A stretch of 64,000 nucleotides of DNA. Source: Ideonella sp. GTDB lineage: Bacteria; Pseudomonadota; Gammaproteobacteria; Burkholderiales; Burkholderiaceae_C. The notes beneath the pieces are model-generated. The model saw only the letters and a program-made list of their open reading frames with translations, made no database searches and was not told the DNA's origin. Shown here in pieces: positions 1 to 7,977 of the stretch. The position numbers and the translations under genes were made by a program. Position 1 is the stretch's first letter; each line of letters opens with the position of its first letter. The DNA lies in NCBI GenBank assembly GCA_016721465.1, contig JADKIA010000003.1, forward strand, positions 62,001 through 126,000. The letters run 5' to 3'.

Positions 1-235
1 TTCTTGGGTGTTCGGAGGCCTTGCGCTCGTTGCCATGCTTGTAGTTCCCAGTCACACGAGCCATCAGTTGCTGCGCTTCAGCGCTGCCTTCAACTCCAGC
101 TTCTTGCTTGAAGTCCTCGGCGTCGTTGCCGCGCAGTGTCGAGGCCAGGCGTCCAAGATGATAGATCTCGACTTCGCCGTTCTTTCGGACCCGATATGTG
201 AATCCGAGATCGTGTGCTTCGGGCGGACGTTTCAT
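1..235 (-). CDS. Partial cassette gene, small hypothetical protein
   Basis: Reading leftward from an ATG at 235 gives an open frame of 78 codons that runs off the window edge. It begins MKRPPEAHDLGFTYRVRKNG and continues with a soluble, charged sequence containing a VEIYHLGRLAS stretch. It sits directly left of an attC (275-403), exactly where the first gene of the next cassette should start, and has the same orientation as its neighbours. I do not recognise the family. Function unknown; the 3' end and its own attC lie outside the window. Confidence 0.6.
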   Translation of the reverse strand, partial: MKRPPEAHDLGFTYRVRKNGEVEIYHLGRLASTLRGNDAEDFKQEAGVEGSAEAQQLMARVTGNYKHGNERKASEHPR

Positions 236-274
236 TTGTGGGCGCGTCGACATCGGGGCGTTGTGTTTCGCGAG

Positions 275-403
275 GCCTAACGTTCGAATTGAGGCGCCGC
301 CAACAGCGGGCCGCCCCACGCGGGCAAGGCAGAATGAGCGAAGCCAGACTTGCCCGCGTGGGGCGGCCCGCTGTTGGAGGTCGCCTCGAATGAGGGGTTA
401 GGC
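275..403 (-). other. attC site A (129 bp), belongs to the RT/nuclease cassette
   Basis: It starts GCCTAAC (275-281) and ends GTTAGGC (397-403). Between them are long complementary arms: the GCGGGCCGCCCCACGCGGGC arm pairs with a matching arm on the right. The site is next to the stop of the gene ending at 424. Confidence 0.9.
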
Positions 404-423
404 CTCGGCGCTCGTGGCATGAG

Positions 424-1131
424 CTAACGAGAAGCTGACGCGCCTGAAAACTGCTCAACCAAAGCGGACAAGGTATCGTTCAGCCTGAGCCCGGATAGGG
501 AGTGACTTACCTCCTCGAGGCTCTTTCTCCACGCTACGCCTGTTCTGGGGTTGTAGAGACCAATGTCTTGGAATGAGAGCGTACCTTTGGCGTACGCGAG
601 TGCCGTGTAGGTTAGTAGTTGCCGAAGATCCACCACTCGAAAGGCCCTGTCTCCCGCTTTGACTTCATAGAGACAAGAGCCCTCTATTAGGTCTCCTTCG
701 CATTCAGAGATAAGGCCGCATCCGCTGAACCTTGGCCGAAGCGTCGTGGGTTCGATTCCACGAAAGTAGTGGAGAAGACGAAGTACTAGGTTGCCGGCCT
801 CCTTTCGGCACTCGTGGTCGACATCCTTAGGGATCAACGGCGGAGCGGATGAAAAACGTCCCACGTACGTGATCGATTCTGGCAGTTGCTCATCAATTGC
901 GGTAAGGACATTACTCCGATTAACTGGTTTCGGCTTGCTATGCAACGAGCAGAAAGCTCGAAATGCGGTTTCGTTCACCACAGCACGCATGCCCTTCGGT
1001 GCCTTCGGCGCCAACGGAGGGGCGATTCTGTCAACAATCAGATTCTCGACGGTCCAGAATCCATCCGCCAGCGGAGTGATTCCGTGCCAAGCGGAAGAAT
1101 AGTGTGTGGCGAACTGGTGTTCGGAGATCAC
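424..1131 (-). CDS. PD-(D/E)XK nuclease-like partner of the reverse transcriptase
   Basis: This 235-residue protein has no family I can name outright. Around residues 143-176 it shows the pattern expected of a PD-(D/E)XK nuclease core: D147 in GDLIEG, E156 and K158 in YEVKAG, then a helix with Q171 (LRQLLTYT). I chose the GTG start at 1131 because a GGAGG ribosome site lies 8 bases upstream and the start overlaps the RT stop as GTGA. An upstream TTG start at 1146 is possible. The overlap implies translational coupling and a shared job with the RT. The cassette's attC follows at once. By inference it is a nuclease effector or processing factor of an RT-based defence module. The motif is seen; the activity is not proven. 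Confidence 0.7.
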   Translation of the reverse strand: MISEHQFATHYSSAWHGITPLADGFWTVENLIVDRIAPPLAPKAPKGMRAVVNETAFRAFCSLHSKPKPVNRSNVLTAIDEQLPESITYVGRFSSAPPLIPKDVDHECRKEAGNLVLRLLHYFRGIEPTTLRPRFSGCGLISECEGDLIEGSCLYEVKAGDRAFRVVDLRQLLTYTALAYAKGTLSFQDIGLYNPRTGVAWRKSLEEVSHSLSGLRLNDTLSALVEQFSGASASR

Positions 1132-2738
1132 AGTGGCACCCTCCAATTTGCCCCTTGCTTCTGCTTGCTCTCCGCTGCCCAGTCCAACACGAGTCTGTCA
1201 AATTGACTCTGCTCATCTCGAATCGAGTCTCGCCAATGCTTTCCCTCATCGCCCAAGGTGTAGGAGGCAACTAAGAGCGCACGTCGCTCCCACCCAGTAA
1301 GTGTCGCAAAGGAGTTTCTGCAGTTCGATAGCCAATAGTCGGCGCGGCGATACGCCATAAGTACGATGAGATCGCGGCGGATCATCATGCTCGATGTTCT
1401 CTTGTAAAGTGCGGCGAAGAGAAGCTCCGTCTCTTCCGAACCGTCCGTAGCAAGGACTCTTATGGCATAGGCTAGATTTGCCGGAACCTGCGTGATGTAC
1501 GAGTCGCTGGCGATCAGTTGTCGTAGCGCTGAGTACAGTGCGATCTGTACTTCAGGCTTGAGATTCGGCAAGAGCGACCGACAAAGCTGCATCACTGAGG
1601 GAAAGATCGGGTATAGCAAGTCGAGGCTGTCGAGCATTGACCGCATGGCATCGTTCTGGGCGGGCGCCTGCAGCAGCTTGATGGCTGCCACCAATCGTCT
1701 AGTTAATCCTTCATCAATTCTGCTTTTTGCAAGCTCCCGACCCAACATGCCAACAATATCGAACTTGCTAAGTTCCTCGGCCAATGCCTCGTAGTCTTCG
1801 GTGGCGGTAGGAGAATATGGGTCGTAGTGGATTCTAAGTCGCCTGAATGTTCGCGCTTGGGAGTCGTCTGTTGATTCGCCATCCGGCGAATCGGCGAAGT
1901 CAGAAGTTGCCAGGAACTCGGCTGAAGTAAGAATCCTTGTCTTGGCCTTTTGAAGCGAGAGTCCCTCATTGGTCAAAAGCAGTTCGTTTAGACGAATTAG
2001 CGCCGAGTGAGCTCGCTCTCTGGATTCGGCGAAGATTAGATAGTCGTCAACAAACCGAATGAAGTTGATTCCCTCAGCCACTAGGAGACGATCTACGCTA
2101 TTCAACAAGAGTTCGCTCAGCAGGCGTGCTGAAGGGCCGCCAACCGGAAGACCGTAGGACGGCCCGGCGGCGATGGCGCTTACCAAGTCGCGAATTCTAT
2201 TGACAACATCCGCCTTTTCTGTGGCGCGCCGAAGTGCGTTTTCAAGTCGGTGGTGATATATGCGTGGGTAGAAGTCCGAGATGTCGCATCGCAGAACGTA
2301 TGCGTGCTTCTCTGCCCCCTGCTTGGCAGCGACTTGAAACTGTGGCCAACCTACAGTCTTGTCAAACAGCGCTCCGGACTCTTGATCTGGTTTGTATCGA
2401 TAGGAGAAGACAATTTTCGTGGATACACGTCGAGCTTCAATATCCTCTCCAATGGTAGCGACTAGAGCTAGGAGATAGGCGTTCCATATTGGATCAATCT
2501 GCGTTCCCTGTCTGAACCCGCTATATCCGACAGCCGCCAGTTCCTTTGAAGTAAGAACCGGCATCTTGACTAGTGAGCCCTCGAAGTCCTTGTCGATGTC
2601 TCGCAGAACCGCGCAGACTTCCTTGGACTTATCGAAGAAGATGTGGTTCTCGGTTGGGAAGGGAAAGATGTCCGTATCGCCGTAGGAGGCAACATTTTTC
2701 GCCGCAAGCTTCAGGGCTGCGTCTGGTACCAGTGGCAT
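1128..2738 (-). CDS. Reverse transcriptase of the defence/Abi (UG-RT-like) type, integron-cassette encoded
   Basis: The 536-residue protein has an RT palm in its first 240 residues: D152 in RCDISDFYP, the GLPVGGPSARLLSELLLNS fingers/palm stretch at about 196-214, and FVDD at 229-232 where classical RTs have YADD. The N-terminal block GYSGFRQGTQIDPIWN (71-86) is like that of abortive-infection and unknown-group RTs. There is no group II intron maturase domain. Residues 250-536 look all-helical, resembling the alpha-repeat tails of such defence RTs. I chose ATG 2738 because GGGAGA precedes it; ATG 2798 has no ribosome site. Only about 90 bases separate the start from the next attC, leaving little room for a separate template RNA. 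It is coupled to the nuclease-like gene. The RT call is firm; the defence role is inferred from family and context. Confidence 0.88.
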   Translation of the reverse strand: MPLVPDAALKLAAKNVASYGDTDIFPFPTENHIFFDKSKEVCAVLRDIDKDFEGSLVKMPVLTSKELAAVGYSGFRQGTQIDPIWNAYLLALVATIGEDIEARRVSTKIVFSYRYKPDQESGALFDKTVGWPQFQVAAKQGAEKHAYVLRCDISDFYPRIYHHRLENALRRATEKADVVNRIRDLVSAIAAGPSYGLPVGGPSARLLSELLLNSVDRLLVAEGINFIRFVDDYLIFAESRERAHSALIRLNELLLTNEGLSLQKAKTRILTSAEFLATSDFADSPDGESTDDSQARTFRRLRIHYDPYSPTATEDYEALAEELSKFDIVGMLGRELAKSRIDEGLTRRLVAAIKLLQAPAQNDAMRSMLDSLDLLYPIFPSVMQLCRSLLPNLKPEVQIALYSALRQLIASDSYITQVPANLAYAIRVLATDGSEETELLFAALYKRTSSMMIRRDLIVLMAYRRADYWLSNCRNSFATLTGWERRALLVASYTLGDEGKHWRDSIRDEQSQFDRLVLDWAAESKQKQGANWRVPL

Positions 2739-2829
2739 CTTGTCTCCCTGATCGGAACGTTTAAGTTGGCGACTGTAGGGCCATTGGCTGCTCTGCATGA
2801 CAGGCGCACGGCGCGATGGTGATTGCGAC

Positions 2830-2940
2830 GCCTAACGTGGGAATTGAGCTGCCCGGAGCAGCGTGGTGCGTTTGGCCCAGAATGAAATGAGGGCCAAAGG
2901 CGCCACGCTGTGGAGGGTCAGCTCGAATGACGGGTTAGGC
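2830..2940 (-). other. attC site B (111-bp type)
   Basis: GCCTAAC (2830-2836) to GTTAGGC (2934-2940). This is the commonest attC type in the array, with stem arms GTTTGGCCC / GGGCCAAAG and a short AGAATGAAAT loop. It closes repeated cassette copy 1. Confidence 0.92.
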
Positions 2941-3279
2941 AGAGGCCGGCCTGGGCTTTGGATGACCGCAGCAGCTTGAGGAACCTTGGGCATGACCGTG
3001 AGGTTGCCAGCATTGCCTGAGAATGGCAATGGCCTGTGCTCGAGGAAGGCATCGACCTTGAATGCAGAAGTGGAAGTGGCCCGAATGTGCAAAAGGTCTG
3101 GGCGTTGGCGGACAACGGGGTTTCTGGCATTGCCATGGCGAGATGACGGTGGCGGCGCAGCTGGCAATTCGAGCCCAGCGAGCGCACCGGAACGCGAACC
3201 AGACGGCGCTGCAAGGAAGCCCACTTCAGAATCTGAACGCACCGGCGTTGGCCCGCAATGCATTCGGCTGTTGGCCGCT
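2830..3279 (-). repeat. 450-bp repeated cassette, copy 1
   Basis: The unit is a 111-bp attC plus about 339 bp that is clearly alignable with five other cassettes in this array. On the - strand an open frame starts at 3263 (begins MHCGPTPVRSDSEV) and reads through into the attC. A + strand frame (2986-3285) is also open. Both frames change amino acids freely between copies, so coding is uncertain. No ribosome site or known domain is visible. It may be a gene-less cassette, a small fast-evolving gene, or an RNA or promoter cassette. Confidence 0.85.
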
Positions 3280-3393
3280 TCCTAACGTGGGAGGTGAGGC
3301 GCACGCAGCGGCATTGGCCCGTGAGGCGCACGATGACCAAGGGCGCCTCGCGGGCCAATGCCGTTGCGTGCCGCCTCGACCGAGTGGTTAGGC
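3280..3393 (-). other. attC site C with a deviant left box
   Basis: The left box is TCCTAAC (3280-3286) instead of GCCTAAC; the right box is GTTAGGC (3387-3393). The arms GCGGCATTGGCCCG / CGGGCCAATGCCGT pair well. It belongs to the cold-shock/Excalibur cassette. Confidence 0.85.
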
Positions 3394-3427
3394 CTCGGCT
3401 TTGGAGGCGCATTCTGCTGCGACCAGC

Positions 3428-3967
3428 CTAGTTGCACCATTGCTGCTCGCAAGGCACGCCGTCTTTGTTGCCGTCCATCTCAGTGTTTGGGCAGTTCTTC
3501 AGGAAGTACTTCGCCTCTGCGCAGGAGGTCATTTGTGAGCAGTACGTTCGCCCGTCACAGACAAACTGGCTTGACTCGGCTGCGCTGCCTGTCGCCGGGC
3601 GGGTGCCGAGGAGTTGCTTGATTCGATACTGCTGGTACTGGTGGTAGCCGAACACCGAGGCGGCGATTAATAGAGATAGTGCGACAACGATGCCCCTTAG
3701 ACCAAGGCTGCGATTGGCGGTTGACCTTTGGCGGGAAGGTCGCGGGTGCTTGGCGCCAACTGCTGCGCGAATGACGCGAACCGCTTGTGGTTTACCGTCT
3801 TTGCCACGGCGAAGCTCGTACGTCAGTATCTCGCCGACGGTTGGTCGGGTTCCGTCCCGAGGGAACGCGCTGACGTGGACGAATAGTTCGCGTCCACCAT
3901 TGGTAGGCGCGATGAAGCCGAAACCACGCTCGTCGTTCCAGGTGCGAAGGGTGCCAGAGAGCGTCAA
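3428..3967 (-). CDS. Cold-shock domain, membrane-anchored protein with C-terminal Excalibur domain
   Basis: The 179-residue protein starts with a cold-shock (OB-fold) nucleic-acid-binding domain at about 1-67, with RNP-like motifs ERGFGFIAP and ELFVHVSAF. A basic linker and one hydrophobic segment (about 91-107, LRGIVVALSLLIAASVFGYH) follow. The C-terminal 45 residues form a cysteine-rich Excalibur-type calcium-binding domain ending DGNKDGVPCEQQWCN. The layout predicts the cold-shock domain in the cytoplasm and the Excalibur domain in the periplasm. The gene fills a cassette between attC C and attC D. Such fusions occur in proteobacteria but their role is not established; RNA binding is inferred from family only. 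Confidence 0.85.
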   Translation of the reverse strand: MTLSGTLRTWNDERGFGFIAPTNGGRELFVHVSAFPRDGTRPTVGEILTYELRRGKDGKPQAVRVIRAAVGAKHPRPSRQRSTANRSLGLRGIVVALSLLIAASVFGYHQYQQYRIKQLLGTRPATGSAAESSQFVCDGRTYCSQMTSCAEAKYFLKNCPNTEMDGNKDGVPCEQQWCN

Positions 3968-3974
3968 TTGCGAG

Positions 3975-4100
3975 GCCTAACGTTGGAATTGAGCTGCTCG
4001 CGCAGGCATGGCGCCTTGGCCGTGAGGCGGAGAATACACAAAGCCGCCGAACGGCCAAGGTGCCATGCCGGAGCGAGTCAGCTCGAATGACGGGTTAGGC
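3975..4100 (-). other. attC site D (126 bp)
   Basis: GCCTAAC (3975-3981) to GTTAGGC (4094-4100), with arms around GGCATGGCGCCTTGGCCGT and its complement. It belongs to the acetyltransferase cassette; the right box supplies that gene's stop codon. Confidence 0.9.
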
Positions 4101-4634
4101 GGCTGTTTGCACATGAGCGTACATGTGAAAGTTGCCTGGCCGATCCCGCAGCATTCGGTACGCGTGTAGCAGGCCCTCGCGATTGAAGCCGGCGCGCTCG
4201 ATAACTCGAATGGAGCGTTCGTTTGATTCAAGTATTGTCGCTTGCACCCGATTCACGTTGGCCGAGGCATGGGCCCAATTGACAAGCACTTGGCAAGCGG
4301 CCGTTGCGATTCCTTTGCCCCAAACCAAAGGCGAAAGATCGTAGGCGATCTCCGCGGTTCGGTGAACCGGAACGACCGTATGAAAGCCTGCTGTGCCGAC
4401 AAGTTGGTTGGAGCTTCGCAGTGCGATTGCAAAACGGAGCATGGATGACGGAGTGAACGCTTCTTCTCGCCACACGTAAGGTTCAAGCTCAGTGCTGGAC
4501 TGGAGGTTCCAGCTGGTTTCGCCGTAGACCTCAGGGAGTGACAAGTAGTCGTACCAGGTTTGGATGTCAGCCGCAGTGAGCGGTCGAAGGACTACAAGCG
4601 GGTGACTGAGTGTTGGTAGACCGGCGAACTTCAT
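4095..4634 (-). CDS. GNAT-family N-acetyltransferase (RimJ/RimL-like)
   Basis: This 179-residue protein has the RimJ-type layout: an N-terminal LVVLRPLTAADIQTWYDYLS segment, a central strand ending TAEIAYDLSP, the acetyl-CoA loop in WGKGIATAACQVLVNWA (about 107-123), then NVNRVQATILESNERSIRVIERAGFNREG. GNAT enzymes of this group move an acetyl group from acetyl-CoA to N-termini or small amines; the substrate here is unknown. The stop codon lies inside the attC box, a typical tight cassette fit. Confidence 0.88.
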   Translation of the reverse strand: MKFAGLPTLSHPLVVLRPLTAADIQTWYDYLSLPEVYGETSWNLQSSTELEPYVWREEAFTPSSMLRFAIALRSSNQLVGTAGFHTVVPVHRTAEIAYDLSPLVWGKGIATAACQVLVNWAHASANVNRVQATILESNERSIRVIERAGFNREGLLHAYRMLRDRPGNFHMYAHVQTAA

Positions 4635-4641
4635 TTCAGCC

Positions 4642-4770
4642 GCCTAACGTTCGAGCTAAGCGGGCGACAACGGCAGGACGCCAGGCCCGGGCTGGCGAAA
4701 ATGTACCGCGTACCGCCAGCCCGGGCCTGGTGGCCTGCCGTTGGCGCTCCGCTTGAGCGAGGGGTTAGGC
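4642..4770 (-). other. attC site E (129 bp)
   Basis: GCCTAAC (4642-4648) to GTTAGGC (4764-4770), with long arms CAGGCCCGGGCTGGC / GCCAGCCCGGGCCTG. It closes the DUF4440-like cassette. Confidence 0.9.
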
Positions 4771-4930
4771 CGCACCGCGCACGCTATGACGAATGGCCTG
4801 CTTTCTGGAGGCGCGCCACACGGCTGCCCCGTCTCGGCTGACGTGGTAGCAGGGGCGGTACTCCGCCGCTGCGGAGCATGGTAAGGCGGGAGCATCTCGC
4901 GCAGGGAGTTGCGGGGCATCACGACGATGT

Positions 4931-5305
4931 TCACCATGTTTCCGCCGCTGCAGTGCCTTGGTGGTAGCGCAGCTGCCAGCCAACTTCGGTCCTGAGCCAG
5001 ATGGATGACCGAAGCGTGTGATTTACCAAGGCGTTGGTTGGGTCGACGTGCGCAGAGCGATACTTGAGTAGCGCAACGCCAGCGCCCAACTCCGCGACTG
5101 AAAATGCTTCCGATGCCACTACCGGATGTGACTCATGTGCCGCCAGGTAGCTGACGATAACTTCTCGGTTGTATGAGCGGCCAGAGCGGCCTACTTCATG
5201 AAACTCGGGGTGGAGCAAGTGTTCCAGTCGATCGCGACTGCACCGAACTCCGGGGTGATGGAGCTCAACTTCGAGCGCTTGGAGTTCAAGAAGCAGGGCG
5301 GTCAC
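4931..5305 (-). CDS. DUF4440/NTF2-like small protein
   Basis: The roughly 124-residue product has the DUF4440 pattern: an N-terminal helix (LLLELQALEVELHHPGVR), then LEHLLHPEFHEVGRSGRSYNRE, and C-terminal strands with SSIWLRTEVGWQLRYHQGT. This is an NTF2-like cone fold, often ligand-binding or of unknown function. I chose GTG 5305 as it is the first start codon matching the family's usual N-terminus; the frame stays open further upstream into the attC. About 160 bases between the stop and attC E hold only weak overlapping frames (such as one beginning at 4937) that I cannot support. Confidence 0.75.
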   Translation of the reverse strand: MTALLLELQALEVELHHPGVRCSRDRLEHLLHPEFHEVGRSGRSYNREVIVSYLAAHESHPVVASEAFSVAELGAGVALLKYRSAHVDPTNALVNHTLRSSIWLRTEVGWQLRYHQGTAAAETW

Positions 5306-5323
5306 GACAGTGTGTTTTGTGCG

Positions 5324-5434
5324 GCCTAACGTGGGAATTGAGCTGCCCGGAGCAGCGTGGTGCATTTGGCCCAGAATGAAATGAGGGCCAAATGCGCCAC
5401 GCTGTGGAGGGTCAGCTCGAATGACGGGTTAGGC
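5324..5434 (-). other. attC site F (111-bp type)
   Basis: GCCTAAC (5324-5330) to GTTAGGC (5428-5434). The stem reads GCATTTGGCCC / GGGCCAAATGC. Compared with site B both sides changed together, so pairing is kept. Confidence 0.92.
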
Positions 5435-5773
5435 AGCGGCCGGCCTGGGCTTTGAATGACCGCAGAAGCTTGAGAAACCTTGGGCATGGGCAGGAGGTTG
5501 CCAGCATTGCCTGCGATTGGCAATGGCCAGTGCGCGAGGAATGCATCGGCCGTGAATGCGGAAGTGGAAGTGGTCCGAATGGGCCAAAGGTTTAGGCGAT
5601 GGCGGACAACGGTGCTTCTTGCATTGCCATGGCGAGATGACGGTGGCGGCGCAGCTGACAATTTCAGCCCAGCGAGCGCGCCGGATCGCGAGCCAGACAG
5701 CGCTGCAAAGTAGGCGACTTCAGAATCTGAACGCACAAACCTTGGCCCGCAATGTATTCGGCTGTTGGCCGCT
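5324..5773 (-). repeat. 450-bp repeated cassette, copy 2
   Basis: Same unit and length as copy 1, with scattered substitutions but no net insertion or deletion. The - strand frame is open from a GTG at about 5736 through the attC. The + strand frame ends early at a TAG near 5711. Confidence 0.85.
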
Positions 5774-5905
5774 GCCTAACGTTGGAATTGAGCTGCCCGC
5801 TGCGGCGTGGCGCCTTGGCTGACCAGGGCGACAATGCGCGAAGCGCATGCCCTGGGCAGGCGAGGTGCCATGCCGTAGCGGGTCAGCTCGAATGACGGGT
5901 TAGGC
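5774..5905 (-). other. attC site G (132 bp)
   Basis: GCCTAAC (5774-5780) to GTTAGGC (5899-5905); central stem GGCGCCTTGGCTGACCAGGG. It is close in sequence to site M. Its right box overlaps the stop of the membrane protein gene. Confidence 0.9.
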
Positions 5906-6238
5906 CGCATTCGCGAGCTTGAGCGCAAGGCCCACGATTGACAGTACGAGCGCAAAGATCGTGACGGCGTTCCAAAGTGACTGTGGAACACCTTCTCGAA
6001 TTGGCTGCACGCCGAATGCTTTGCCAAGCGCTCCTTTGAAATTGACTCGAAATGGTTTGGCGTACCAGCTGAAGGCCCAGCAGGTCCATGCCGCAGCGGA
6101 AATTGCGGACGCCAGAGCCCGGGTAGATGTGTATTCAATCATCTCGATGACGGCAAACAGTGCGGCGGCCAGAACCCACAGCCAAAACCACGAGCGACCT
6201 GCTTGGCCTCGAAGATCTGATGTTTCGGTGGTTGGCAT
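5900..6238 (-). CDS. Small membrane protein of unknown function (cassette gene)
   Basis: The 112-residue protein has three hydrophobic segments, at about 17-34 (WFWLWVLAAALFAVIEMI), 44-59 and 90-108 (AVTIFALVLSIVGLALKL), separated by short basic loops. It has no domain I recognise. The start is ATG 6238, and the stop falls inside the attC right box. The 95 bases between the start and the next attC could hold its own promoter. Inner-membrane location is inferred from hydrophobicity. Confidence 0.72.
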   Translation of the reverse strand: MPTTETSDLRGQAGRSWFWLWVLAAALFAVIEMIEYTSTRALASAISAAAWTCWAFSWYAKPFRVNFKGALGKAFGVQPIREGVPQSLWNAVTIFALVLSIVGLALKLANAA

Positions 6239-6333
6239 TCAATTTCTCCGGAGTTCGTACCTGAACTTGGGCGCACGATTGCTGGACTTGGTCTTTCATG
6301 GACTGTGTACTACAAATTCTCCGTCGACATGCG

Positions 6334-6444
6334 GCCTAACGTGGGAATTGAGCTGCCCGGAGCAGCGTGGTGCGTTTGGCCCAGAATGAAATGAGGGCCA
6401 AAGGCGCCACGCTGGAGGAGGTCAGCTCGAATGACGGGTTAGGC
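6334..6444 (-). other. attC site H (111-bp type)
   Basis: GCCTAAC (6334-6340) to GTTAGGC (6438-6444). It matches site B except for GCTGGAGGAGGTC in place of GCTGTGGAGGGTC on the right arm. Confidence 0.92.
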
Positions 6445-6783
6445 AGCGGCCGGCCTCGGTGTTGAAACACTGTGGAATGTTGATGAGCCCTGGGCATGAC
6501 CGTGAGGTTGCCAGCATTGCCTGAGATTGGCAATGGCCTGTGCTCGAGGAAGCCATCGACCTTGGATGCAGAAGTGGAAGTGGCCCGAATGTGCCAAAGG
6601 TCTTGGCGATGGCGGACAACGGAGCTTCTTATATTGGCCTGGCGAGATGGCGGTGGCGGGCCAGCTGACAATTCCAGCCCAGCGAGCGCGCCGGATCGCG
6701 AGCCAGACAGCGCTGCAAAGTAGGCGACTTCAGGATTTGAGCGCACAAACCTTGGGCCGCAATGTATTCGGCTGTTGGCCGCT
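6334..6783 (-). repeat. 450-bp repeated cassette, copy 3
   Basis: Exactly 450 bp, directly followed by copy 4 as a tandem pair. The region next to the attC (6445-6500) differs from copies 1 and 2 but matches copy 6, so at least two subtypes exist. The - strand frame is open; the + strand frame is cut short by a TAG near 6721. Confidence 0.85.
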
Positions 6784-6894
6784 GCCTAACGTGGGAATTG
6801 AGCTGCCCGGAGCAGCGTGGTGCGTTTGGCCCAGAATGAAATGAGGGCCAAAGGCGCCACGCTGTGGAGGGTCAGCTCGAATGACGGGTTAGGC
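6784..6894 (-). other. attC site I (111-bp type)
   Basis: GCCTAAC (6784-6790) to GTTAGGC (6888-6894); appears identical or nearly so to site B. It closes repeated cassette copy 4. Confidence 0.92.
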
Positions 6895-7233
6895 AGCGGC
6901 TGGCCTGGGCGATGAATTGCCGCAGAAGCAATATGAGCCTTGAACATGGCTATGAGGTTGCCAGCATTGGATGCGGTTGGGAATGACTTGTGCTCTAGGA
7001 AGGGATGGGCCTTGAATGCAGAAGTGGAAGTGGCCCGAATGAGCCAAATGTCTTGGCGTTGGCGAACCACGGAGCTTCTTATATTGCCCTGGCGAGATGA
7101 CGGTGGCGGCGCAGCTGACAATTCCAGCCCAGCGAGCGCACCGGATCGCGAGCCAGACAGCGCGGCAAGGAAGCCGACCTCAAAATGTGAACGCACAAGC
7201 CTTGGCCCGCAATGCATTCGGCTGTTGGCCGCT
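6784..7233 (-). repeat. 450-bp repeated cassette, copy 4
   Basis: Exactly 450 bp. The - strand frame begins with an ATG at 7217 (MHCGPRLVRS) and stays open through the attC. The attC-proximal third (6895-6960) is the most diverged of all six copies. Confidence 0.85.
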
Positions 7234-7344
7234 GCCTAACGTTGGAATTGAGCTGCCCGGAGCAGCGTGGTGCGTTTGGCCCAGAATGAAATGAGGGCCA
7301 AAGGCGCCACGCTGTGGAGGGTCAGCTCGAATGACGGGTTAGGC
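7234..7344 (-). other. attC site J (111-bp type)
   Basis: GCCTAAC (7234-7240) to GTTAGGC (7338-7344). It has the attC type of the repeated cassette but serves an unrelated gene (SRPBCC protein). Confidence 0.92.
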
Positions 7345-7743
7345 GGCACTCTGCGATTGCAATGTTGACTTCATGGCCTTTAGGCCGGCCAGGACCATTG
7401 CTTCAATGACCGGAGCCATCGCGTCGGGCAACAAGTCAACAGACCAGACAATTCGGCAAGATTTCGGGCCGACAGGTACGACTTGAGCGGAAGCATTGTG
7501 GTGTTCCAAGCGATCGCTGATGGCGGACCAGGAGACGCGCTTCGTATCCTCGCTTACCGCGATGATTCGCTCGGCGGCCGAAGAGCCATTGGCGAACTTC
7601 AATCGTCTTGTTTGCCCGTCGAAATCGCAGTTGGTCACAAAACCTCGAACCAAGCGCGTGTGCAAGTTGCCCACATCTCGCAGCGCGTTCCATGCTGCGC
7701 TGTCGGCGACGTCGATTTGAACCTCATGCTCGAAATGTGCCAT
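7339..7743 (-). CDS. SRPBCC/START-like (polyketide cyclase-type) protein
   Basis: This 134-residue protein has the SRPBCC pattern: an N-terminal strand HFEHEVQIDVADSAAWNALRDVGNL, central strands with LKFANGSSAAERIIAVSEDTKRVSWSA, and a long C-terminal helix with PVIEAMVLAGLKAMKSTL. The fold binds hydrophobic ligands; the ligand is unknown. The start is ATG 7743 and the stop lies in the attC right box. A 108-base leader separates it from the next attC. Confidence 0.8.
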   Translation of the reverse strand: MAHFEHEVQIDVADSAAWNALRDVGNLHTRLVRGFVTNCDFDGQTRRLKFANGSSAAERIIAVSEDTKRVSWSAISDRLEHHNASAQVVPVGPKSCRIVWSVDLLPDAMAPVIEAMVLAGLKAMKSTLQSQSAA

Positions 7744-7851
7744 TTCTGTAAGCGTCTAGATGGAAAGGCCTCAGTCTGAGCATGCGCCGATGTCGAAGCA
7801 AGCCGGATTCGGACATGTACATCTGTGAGGGAGTCGATGCCGGATGGTGCC

Positions 7852-7977
7852 GCCTAACGTAGAGGTAACCGGACCGCGGAGGCGAGGCGGCCTGGCCGCG
7901 AGGTGGATGATATGCACTGGGCGCCTCGCGGCCAGGGTGCCTTGCCGTAGCGGGTCCGGTTGACCGACAAGTTAGGC
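7852..7977 (-). other. attC site K (126 bp, distinct family)
   Basis: GCCTAAC (7852-7858) to GTTAGGC (7971-7977). The arms (CCGGACCGC / GCGGGTCCGG; GGCCTGGCCGCGAGG / CCTCGCGGCCAGG) differ from the main type, suggesting the thioesterase cassette came from elsewhere. Confidence 0.88.

Noticed and set aside
1128..2738. Retron or group II intron reverse transcriptase
   Set aside because: No maturase or HNH domain and no intron RNA are visible; only about 90 bases lie between the start and the next attC, too short for a typical retron RNA upstream; the tail is an all-helical domain as in Abi/UG RTs.
2832..3263. Calling the 143-codon frame of the repeated cassette a confident protein gene
   Set aside because: The opposite strand is also open in some copies, amino-acid changes are frequent in both frames, the start codon is not conserved (ATG versus ATA), and one copy is frameshifted.
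4656..4937. A 93-codon - strand frame overlapping the end of the DUF4440-like gene
   Set aside because: It reads through attC E, has no good ribosome site and no known domain.
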